A stretch of DNA of 12,255 nucleotides from an uncultured Campylobacter sp. (lineage in GTDB: Bacteria; Campylobacterota; Campylobacteria; Campylobacterales; Campylobacteraceae): NCBI RefSeq assembly GCF_938017615.1, contig NZ_CALIJA010000127.1, positions 1 to 12,255 of the forward strand. The letters run 5' to 3'. The translations under genes were made by a program, and so were the position numbers. Numbering within the stretch: the stretch's first letter is position 1; the number at the start of each line of letters is the position of its first letter. Of the stretch, positions 7,139 to 12,255 are shown in pieces. The notes beneath the pieces were generated by a model. The model had not been told where the DNA came from. It made no database searches and was given only the letters and a program-made list of their open reading frames with translations.

Positions 7139-7513
7139 TTACTTAGCCAGCGCTATTACTTCGATCTCCACAAGCGCCCCCTTGGGGAGTTTGGCGACCT
7201 GCACCGTGCTACGAGCCGGCTTGTGCTCGCCGAACGCCGCTGCGTATATCTCGTTCACCGCGGCAAAATCGCCCATATCGGCTAGGAAAATCGTCGTTTT
7301 GACGGCATCTTGCAGCGTAGCGCCCGCTTCTTTCAGGATCGCGGCGAGGTTTTGCAAAACCTGCCTGCTCTGCGCCTCCACGCCGCCCGCGACGAACTCG
7401 CCGTCGGGCTTAAGCGCGATCTGCCCCGAGGTAAAGATGAGCCCGCCCGCCTTGATCGCCTGAGAGTACGGCCCGATGGCCTGCGCCGCATCGGGAGTCG
7501 AGATGATCTGCAT
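7139..7513 (-). CDS. ridA: RidA family enamine/imine deaminase
   Basis: This 124-residue protein is a standard-length RidA (YjgF/YER057c/UK114) member. RidA hydrolyses reactive enamine/imine intermediates from PLP enzymes such as threonine dehydratase, releasing ammonia, and acts as a cytosolic trimer. Motifs seen are AIGPYSQAI (12-20, with the conserved Tyr16), FTSGQIALKPDGE (27-39), and KPARSTVQVAKLPKGALVEI (98-117). Arg101 binds the substrate carboxylate, and Glu118 lies in the terminal EIEVIA strand. The ATG at 7513 is chosen because MQIISTPDAAQAIGPYSQ matches the family start and has AAAGGA 6-7 nt upstream; an ATG at 7543 would add ten odd residues. It stands alone: 214 bp separate it from the SUKH gene and over 1.3 kb of repeat-rich DNA from the TSUP gene. 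Confidence 0.93.
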   Translation of the reverse strand: MQIISTPDAAQAIGPYSQAIKAGGLIFTSGQIALKPDGEFVAGGVEAQSRQVLQNLAAILKEAGATLQDAVKTTIFLADMGDFAAVNEIYAAAFGEHKPARSTVQVAKLPKGALVEIEVIALAK

Positions 7514-7556
7514 GTAAAATCCTTTGTAAAAAATTTCGCCCATTTTATCGCAAAAT

Positions 7557-7565
7557 ATTTTAGCA
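7557..7565 (-). promoter_or_regulatory. Extended -10 of ridA
   Basis: On the minus strand this reads TGC followed by TAAAAT, an extended -10 that puts the start of transcription near 7549 and gives a leader of about 36 nt. A second TAAAAT at 7542-7547 is an alternative with a shorter leader. No -35 hexamer is apparent. Confidence 0.4.
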
Positions 7566-8747
7566 TTGCTTTAGGCGGCGGAATTTTGCGGGCGAGGTTG
7601 CGGGTGCAGAGGGTACGACGGTGCAGCTAAAATTAATTGGCGGAAAGGCGGCGGCGCGGTAAAGTTAATAAGCGCGCGGGGCGGCTAAATTTCGGCGGGT
7701 GAGGCGAAACAGATACGCGGCAATGCGACAAATTAAATGGCATGGATAGGCAAAATTTCGCCTACATTAGCAGAATGAAACGGCAGACGCGGCAATGCGG
7801 TTAAATTTATCGTGCAAATACAGCGGACAATATGGCTAGAAGCTAGCGCGAAATAGCGAGCCGCGGCGGCGAAACGGCAAATTTAAAAGAGCTAACAGGC
7901 GCAACAAAACAGAGTGTGAAAGTGCGGCCAAATTTAATATATACGGGCACGGCGGCGAATCTGCACAGCAAATGGTTAAACTGTCTGCACGAGCGCAGGG
8001 CGAGTAAAACGGCTCGCTAACGGTAGCGTGTATTTTAAAAAGCGAGTAAGCGGGAAAGAGGCGTGCACGACGGTGCCTGATTAAATTTCATCAATATGAG
8101 CACGATAACGTCGCGCGCTCGGCAATACGACGACTCTATCGGCGGCGGGCAGGCCGTATGAATGCATGGCGATACGACGAAATAGATATACGGGTGGTGC
8201 GGTGGAATTTAACTGGCGCGAATGGGCGAAATTTCACTGAAGTCGTTACGGCAGTAAATTAAATTCCTTGCGGTAGCAAGATTATCAATGTCTCGACCGG
8301 CAAAATCAAACCGCCCATGGTAGTGATACGGGCGGCGGGGCGGTAAAAGCAGCGCCAAAATCGCTACCATCGCAGCAGAAAGAACAGCGCCGTCATAAAA
8401 AATCAGTGCGACACCGCGCAACGCAATTAAAATCCTCGCAGTAGCAAGCGCGGCAACGAAGTCGTCGATGTAGCGGAGCAAAATCGACGATATCGAAACA
8501 ACAAAATCAAGACCTCACGACAAGCGAGACCTCCGACGTAACGCCAATAGAATCAACATCGCAGCAGCGGGAAATTAGCATAGTCGCGACAAGATCAGCG
8601 CGAAGCTACGATATAATCGACGCTGCAGTAGTAAATTGGCAGTGTCGCAGTAAATTTGGTGCGACACTGCGGCAAGATGGCACCGCAGCAGTGAAATCGA
8701 CACTGTCGCGGCAGCAAGATCAGCGTCATTGCGGCAAATCGGCGAGG
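7566..8747. repeat. Degenerate quasi-periodic repeat array, noncoding
   Basis: About 1.2 kb upstream of ridA has no credible gene. It is built from variants of a GC-rich block (GCGGC, GCAGCAG, TGTCGCGGC) followed by an A/T core (AAATTTA, AAATC, AAGATC). In the left two thirds the cores are 30-100 bp apart and read mainly AAATTNA. From 8480 to 8740 they are dense. Core starts at 8480, 8503, about 8526, 8549, 8572, 8591, 8613, 8632, 8651, 8674, 8693, 8716 and 8735 give spacings of about 23, 23, 23, 23, 19, 22, 19, 19, 23, 19, 23 and 19. No two units are identical, which excludes a CRISPR array. Short ORFs crossing it are low-complexity and start or stop arbitrarily. Confidence 0.6.
8639..8670. 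repeat. Perfect 11-bp inverted repeat inside the array
   Basis: GCAGTGTCGCA (8639-8649) is the exact complement of TGCGACACTGC (8660-8670), around a 10-nt loop that contains AAATTT. The arms are 64% GC, so this is the strongest hairpin of the array. The half-site CGACACTG recurs at 8698-8705, there within the self-complementary CGACACTGTCG (8698-8708). Confidence 0.7.
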
Positions 8748-8750
8748 GCT

Positions 8751-8800
8751 CATAAAATTTTATGCGAAATTTTATACGAAATTCTGTATAAAATTTTATG
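8751..8800. repeat. Pair of AT-rich palindromes after the TSUP gene
   Basis: CATAAAATTTTATG at 8751-8764 is a perfect 14-nt palindrome, and ATAAAATTTTATG recurs at 8788-8800. The two can also pair with each other to form one longer hairpin. Related AAATTTTATA and AAATTC words lie between them. They sit 48 bp past the stop of the minus-strand TSUP gene and could act as an AT-rich transcript end, but no canonical T tract is seen. Confidence 0.5.
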
Positions 8801-8813
8801 ATTTTGGCTTGAA

Positions 8814-8865
8814 ATTAACTTGCGATCAGCCCTCAACCGGTCTGTAATTAATTTGCAATCAGTCC
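8814..8865. repeat. 33-bp offset partial duplication across the TSUP stop codon
   Basis: Bases 8814-8832 and 8847-8865 agree at 16 of 19 positions and are offset by 33 bp. On the minus strand the first reads as the real end of the gene (LIAN then TAA). The second reads LIAS then TAA in the same frame, past the true stop. Confidence 0.6.
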
Positions 8866-9609
8866 GTAAAGTAGCTTTAAAATCGTGGCGGCAACGACGA
8901 GCAGAAGCATCTTGCGGACAAATTTCACGTCGCATCTCATCACGAGGCTTGAGCCTGCGAAGCTGCCCGCGATCTGTCCGACCGCCATCACCGCTCCAAC
9001 GAGCCATAAAATCTGCCCGCCGATGATAAAAACGCCCAAAGAGACGATGTTTGAGGTGAAATTTAAAACCTTCGTGTGTGCGACCGCCTTTTTCATATAA
9101 AGCCCTAAAATTCCAACCAGCGCAAACGTCCAAAACGAACCCGTACCCGGGCCGAAAAATCCGTCGTAAAACCCTAAAACAAGCCCAAAAATCGCGTAAA
9201 AGCTCTTTTTTGACATCTTGGGTTTGGCGGGCGCTTCGCCTAGGTTCGGCGAAAAAATCATATAAAAGAAAAGCGCCAGCAGCAGGATCGGAATGAGGTA
9301 GTTTAGGAATTTCGCATCGATTAGAAGCAGGACATAAGCGCCGACGAGCCCGCCTACGAACGTAAAAATCACGCCGCGCAGGATCTCCGCCGCATCGACG
9401 TAGCCCTTGCGGATGAAATTTAAAGCGGCGGTGAAGCTTCCGAAGCTGCCTTGAAATCTATTTGTGGCGATCGCTACATGCGGCGGAACACCCACGGCAA
9501 GCAGCGCAGGCAGCGAAATCAACCCGCCGCCGCCTGCGATCGAGTCGATAAATCCGCCGAAAAATGCCGCCGCAAAAAGCACCGCAAACTGCCAAAGCTC
9601 AAGCTCCAT
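8848..9609 (-). CDS. TSUP-family (TauE/SafE) membrane transporter
   Basis: This 253-residue inner-membrane protein has about eight hydrophobic segments and the internal duplication typical of the TauE/SafE (TSUP) family. The first half carries GGFIDSIAGGGGLISLPAL (18-36) and HVAIATNRFQGSFGSFTAA (44-62). The second half carries the equivalent GFYDGFFGPGTGSFW (146-160) and VLNFTSNIVSLGVFI (181-195). Members move sulfur-containing or organic anions such as sulfite, sulfoacetate or thiosulfate; the substrate here is unknown. It most resembles the YfcA-type branch by its motifs. The ATG at 9609 has AAAGGA 5 nt upstream. The last codons and stop are partly repeated 33 bp downstream (see findings). 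It lies between two repeat-rich spacers and probably forms its own transcript. Confidence 0.9.
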   Translation of the reverse strand: MELELWQFAVLFAAAFFGGFIDSIAGGGGLISLPALLAVGVPPHVAIATNRFQGSFGSFTAALNFIRKGYVDAAEILRGVIFTFVGGLVGAYVLLLIDAKFLNYLIPILLLALFFYMIFSPNLGEAPAKPKMSKKSFYAIFGLVLGFYDGFFGPGTGSFWTFALVGILGLYMKKAVAHTKVLNFTSNIVSLGVFIIGGQILWLVGAVMAVGQIAGSFAGSSLVMRCDVKFVRKMLLLVVAATILKLLYGLIAN

Positions 9610-10080
9610 TTTTATCCTTTTCTCAAATCACACAGGCAATCGCTATGAACGCCCGTCAAAATTCCGCGCAATTTTATAAAATTTCGCAGAATTTTAGCAG
9701 ATTTTGCCGCATGACTCCCGCTTAAATTTTATAAAATTTGTCGCGTGATTGCCGTTTTAGTGCCATGCAATTTATCGCGTCGCGCACGAGCTGCAAAATT
9801 TCATAAAATTTAAGTAGCACAAGGCTGTGGAATTTTACCCAAATTCTACAAGACAGCCCTATAAATTTCGCGCAGCTCTCCGTGAAATTTGCAGAATTCT
9901 ATGAAGCGATCTTTTGCCGAAATTCTATAAAATTTTGGCGCGCTGTACTCAAGACGCATGGCAAAATCCATAAAGTCAGCCCTACTTATGCGGCAGCACA
10001 GCGCAAAATTCCGCCGTACACCCGCTCCAAAGCTTCATAAAATTTCATCGCCCCGCTCGTATCAGATAAAATTTCGCCAA
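9610..10080. repeat. Noncoding spacer with recurring TTTATAAAATTT cores
   Basis: No gene is seen in this 470-bp spacer between the TIGR02757 gene and the TSUP gene. Variants of the near-palindromic core TTNTATAAAATTT recur at about 9671, 9724, 9795, 9858, 9896, 9921, 9963, 10033 and 10063, 25 to 71 bp apart. They are separated by C-rich stretches such as CGCGCA and CCGCC. The best copies (9671-9684, 9724-9739, 9921-9936) are almost identical and self-complementary. No promoter for the TSUP gene could be fixed in it. Confidence 0.55.
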
Positions 10081-10869
10081 TTATTCCGTAGTTTTGTCGG
10101 GGCTCGCGCTTAGTTCGGGTAAAATTTTATCTATCTCGCCGCTCTGTCCGAGGCGATACAGCGCGAAGTCGTATTTGATAGGGTCGCTCGGATCGAAGCG
10201 TCCTAAGCTTTGCGTAAGCTGCAAAACCGCCTCAAAATCGTAACTCTTGCGATCGATCAGCCCAAGCTTAAGCGAAACTTTATGCGTATGGGTATCGAGC
10301 GGGATGAGAAGGCGCGATTTTTCGATCTTTTTGTACAGCCCCAGATCGATGTCGCTGTCGCGCACCGCCCAGCGCAGGAAAAGATTGTAGCGCTTATACG
10401 GCGACGTGGGCTTTTGCGCGAAGCCGCGCCCGAAAAAAAACTCATACCCCGGGCTGCGGTAGGGATTTAATCTGTAGATCTCGCCGATTAAAAAATTTAT
10501 CCCATCCTCGATCCGTCCGCTTTTTTGCATACCGCGAAGCACGCTCTCCTCGATGCTAAGGCTGTTTTTAAGCCGCTTTAAAGTTATAAAAATTTCAGCG
10601 ACGTCGCGCGAGCTTTGAAATCTATATTTTTTGCCCGCAAGCTCCGCTCTCATGCGCTCATCGCTCCCATCTAAAAGCGAAAAATCAAGCGAGCGAAGGA
10701 ATTTTAAAATTTGAGCCGCGTTACCGTAAGCAAACAGCGCGCAGATGAGCGCTACGACGTCGTTTCTATGTCCCTTTGCGACCTGCAGCGGATCGGGCGC
10801 GCCGAAAAGATCCGCGTCGCAATTTTTCAAATCGGCGTAGTAATCCAAAATCTGCTTTAAATTTTTCAT
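10081..10869 (-). CDS. TIGR02757/DUF2400 family protein
   Basis: This 262-residue protein belongs to the TIGR02757 (DUF2400) family, whose biochemical role is not established. The match rests on KRYNLFLRWAVRDSDIDLGL (159-178), LLIPLDTHTHKVSLKLGL (187-204) and RFDPSDPIKYDFALYRLG (224-241), which are its usual landmarks. The LDTHTHK segment with Asp and two His residues looks like a functional site. An all-helical fold related to HhH DNA glycosylases has been suggested from general resemblance, but I cannot confirm it. Length is typical. The ATG at 10867-10869 overlaps the rsmD stop as ATGA, so translation is probably coupled. A pairing of a family of unknown role with an rRNA methyltransferase gene is worth noting. 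Confidence 0.85.
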   Translation of the reverse strand: MKNLKQILDYYADLKNCDADLFGAPDPLQVAKGHRNDVVALICALFAYGNAAQILKFLRSLDFSLLDGSDERMRAELAGKKYRFQSSRDVAEIFITLKRLKNSLSIEESVLRGMQKSGRIEDGINFLIGEIYRLNPYRSPGYEFFFGRGFAQKPTSPYKRYNLFLRWAVRDSDIDLGLYKKIEKSRLLIPLDTHTHKVSLKLGLIDRKSYDFEAVLQLTQSLGRFDPSDPIKYDFALYRLGQSGEIDKILPELSASPDKTTE

Positions 10870-12255
10870 CTTGCGTAATAACTCATCGTCGTAGCGCCGA
10901 ATTTTCGCGATTTAAGCAGCGCGAAATCGCCGATTTTAGGCGGCAGCTCAAGCTCGCTCATATGTTCAATCGCGATTAGCAGCTCGCACTGCGCGGAGCC
11001 CAGGCGCACTATCAGCGCCAGCACCCGCTCGTAAATACCGCCAAAGCCCTGCCTGATCGCAAACGGCGGGTCCAGATATACAAACACTCTGCGCGCAGGA
11101 TCAGATATGGAATTTGCGGTATGGCTTTCGCTAGAATTTACGGCAAAGTATTCGCCTAAACCGCATGCTAAATTTTCACGGGAGTTGGCGGCGAAATTTT
11201 TTCCTGAACCACGGGTTAAATTTACGTTTGGGCGTGAATTTTCTCTGCACTTGGGGCTAAATTTGCCGTCAGAATTCTCAGCAGAATTTTTTCTTGAATC
11301 ATAGATGAAATTTGCGCTTGAATGTAAACTTTCTCCGCAACTAGTGCTAAAATTTTCGCCTAAATTTAAAATTTCTTTCTCTTCGCAACTCGCGCCTAAG
11401 CCCGTACTGCGATTTGCGTCAAAATTAGAGCTCTCGCCGCATTTTGAGCTTAAATTTAAGTTGCAATTAGCGGTCTCGGTGCCGCTTGCATCGTATTGCG
11501 AAGCGCAGTTATCGTCAAACTTTTCGCTAAAGCTCACAGCGTCCGCAGCTAGCGAATTCACGCAGTATTTTATACTAGAAGCACCCGCATAATCGCCAAT
11601 CTGAGCACAACCGCCAAAGCTCTCCATGCCTGCGCAATCAGCATTTGTACCGCTCTGCGCGCCATTTTGCGCGCTGTCAAGCACACTACTTCGCGTGCCG
11701 CATTTAGCTAAATTTTTTACGCCGCTTTGCGTGCCACCTTCCGCTTCTACGCTTTGCGCGACGCGGTATCCGTCCTCGCCCTGCTCTACGCTACTAAAGT
11801 TTTTGCGACAACCCTCTTTTTCGCTGCTTGAATTTTTACAGCAGGCGTCGTCATCGGCATGGTTTTTGAAATTTTTGCCGCTTAAATTTAACAAATTCCC
11901 GCACGAGCATCCGTTCGTGCCCGCTTGCAGCTCGTGCAAAATTTCGGGCAGTCGTTCGAAGCAATCACCCAAAATCGCGTTTGCGCCGAGTCCGAAAAGC
12001 TCGAAATTTTTCCGCATTATCTTATGCGCGGCGACGTCCTTTTCGATCGCATAAACGTTTTTTGCGCCGTTGCTTAGCGCTTCAAGCGCCATCGCGCCGC
12101 TACCGCCGAAGCACTCGATAAACGTCGCGCCGCGCAACCCCGCTCGCCACGTATCGAAAAACGAGCCCTTTACGATGCTTTTCGTGCTGCGCGTGCTCGA
12201 AAGCGCGGGCAGAGCGAGCTTTTTGCCCCTATAGATGCCGCTTGAAATTTGCGTA
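10866..12255 (-). CDS. rsmD: RsmD, 16S rRNA (guanine966-N2)-methyltransferase, 5' partial, with large insertion
   Basis: RsmD methylates G966 of 16S rRNA using SAM during 30S assembly. The frame is open to the right edge, so the start lies outside the window. The first visible residues (SSGIYRGKKLALP, then STRSTKSIVKGSFFDT) are the RsmD N-terminus. The SAM motif FIECFGGSGAMALEALSNGA (12119-12060) and YAIEKD follow, then GDCFERLPEIL. After this come about 276 low-complexity residues (11097-11924). The protein then resumes with VYLDPPF, whose catalytic DPPF is at 11061-11072, and ends with IEHMSELELPP and RKFGATTMSYY. Without the insert the visible part is 186 residues, the normal RsmD length. 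All core motifs survive and no stop or frameshift is seen, so it is probably functional. The stop overlaps the next gene by ATGA. A TTG at 12137 can be read as a start but would remove the N-terminal RNA-binding part. Confidence 0.88.
   Translation of the reverse strand, partial: TQISSGIYRGKKLALPALSSTRSTKSIVKGSFFDTWRAGLRGATFIECFGGSGAMALEALSNGAKNVYAIEKDVAAHKIMRKNFELFGLGANAILGDCFERLPEILHELQAGTNGCSCGNLLNLSGKNFKNHADDDACCKNSSSEKEGCRKNFSSVEQGEDGYRVAQSVEAEGGTQSGVKNLAKCGTRSSVLDSAQNGAQSGTNADCAGMESFGGCAQIGDYAGASSIKYCVNSLAADAVSFSEKFDDNCASQYDASGTETANCNLNLSSKCGESSNFDANRSTGLGASCEEKEILNLGENFSTSCGESLHSSANFIYDSRKNSAENSDGKFSPKCRENSRPNVNLTRGSGKNFAANSRENLACGLGEYFAVNSSESHTANSISDPARRVFVYLDPPFAIRQGFGGIYERVLALIVRLGSAQCELLIAIEHMSELELPPKIGDFALLKSRKFGATTMSYYAR
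11097..11924 (-). repeat. Long degenerate repeat insertion inside rsmD
   Basis: This segment encodes about 276 residues rich in Ser, Asn, Gly, Ala and Glu with 16 cysteines. It lies between GDCFERLPEIL and the DPPF strand. A degenerate peptide motif recurs: LSSKCGES, FSTSCGES, FSPKCREN, FAANSREN and FAVNSSES. The copies are separated by 34, 30, 22 and 16 residues and linked by Asn/Ser-rich spacers. At the DNA level, 20-27-nt blocks each end near an AAATTT or GAATTTT word on the plus strand. No intein, transposase or other known domain is seen in it. The edges are approximate. Confidence 0.7.

Noticed and set aside
8209..8481. Minus-strand ORF of 90 codons in the repeat array
   Set aside because: It is a low-complexity translation of the repeats with no recognisable family, no good ribosome site, and lies inside a noncoding array.
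8480..8740. CRISPR array
   Set aside because: Units of 19-23 nt all differ; there are no constant repeats with unique spacers and no cas genes.
11097..11924. Intein or mobile insertion in rsmD
   Set aside because: No intein splicing motifs, endonuclease or transposase residues are seen; the insert is pure low-complexity repeat.
11107..12054. Plus-strand open frames opposite the rsmD insert
   Set aside because: They mirror the repeat composition of the insert, are broken into three pieces, and have no family match; rsmD on the other strand is clearly the real gene.

Overview
The window reads as a chromosomal segment of a relatively GC-rich Campylobacter-type Campylobacterota, and C. gracilis, C. 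showae or C. rectus relatives would fit. This is an inference from three things. The protein sequences look like that lineage, especially RsmD, the TIGR02757 protein and the AGCS carrier. The intergenic DNA is saturated with AAATTT/AAAATTTCGC words. The visible promoters have clear TATAAT-like -10 boxes but no -35 box. No rRNA, tRNA, CRISPR array, IS element or phage gene was seen.

Layout: positions 1-216 are AT-rich and noncoding, with a short 25-bp tandem repeat. A Crp/Fnr-type regulator (minus, 217-855) is divergent from an LCMT/TcmP-type SAM methyltransferase (plus, 1211-2041). The plus strand then carries an AGCS sodium:alanine/glycine symporter (2270-3682) and a YiiM-like MOSC protein (3831-4517). 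After an 800-bp noncoding convergent gap, everything to the right end is on the minus strand. In transcription order from the right these are rsmD (5' end beyond the window), a TIGR02757/DUF2400 protein overlapping it by ATGA, a TSUP-family transporter, RidA, a SUKH (SMI1/KNR4) protein, and a two-module DUF6892-like protein. The last two form an immunity-like pair with no toxin in view.

The unusual part is a class of degenerate, quasi-periodic low-complexity sequence that appears both between and inside genes. Between genes it forms a roughly 1.2-kb array (7566-8747). The right part of that array shows AAATC-type cores spaced in two size classes (19 and 22-23 nt). It also occupies the 470-bp spacer 9610-10080 as repeated TTTATAAAATTT cores. 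Inside genes it appears as an in-frame insertion of about 276 residues, rich in Ser/Asn/Gly/Cys, in RsmD between the SAM-binding half and the catalytic DPPF motif. A second in-frame insertion of about 50 residues, rich in Ala/Ser/Gly, lies in the SUKH protein. Both host proteins keep their family motifs on both sides of the insert. The most interesting hypothesis is that one local sequence-expansion process feeds both the spacers and tolerated protein loops.

Functionally the genes are mixed: regulation, amino-acid uptake, Moco-linked detoxification of N-hydroxylated bases, enamine/imine deamination, 16S rRNA methylation and anion export. Apart from the rsmD/TIGR02757 and SUKH/DUF6892 pairs they do not form one pathway.
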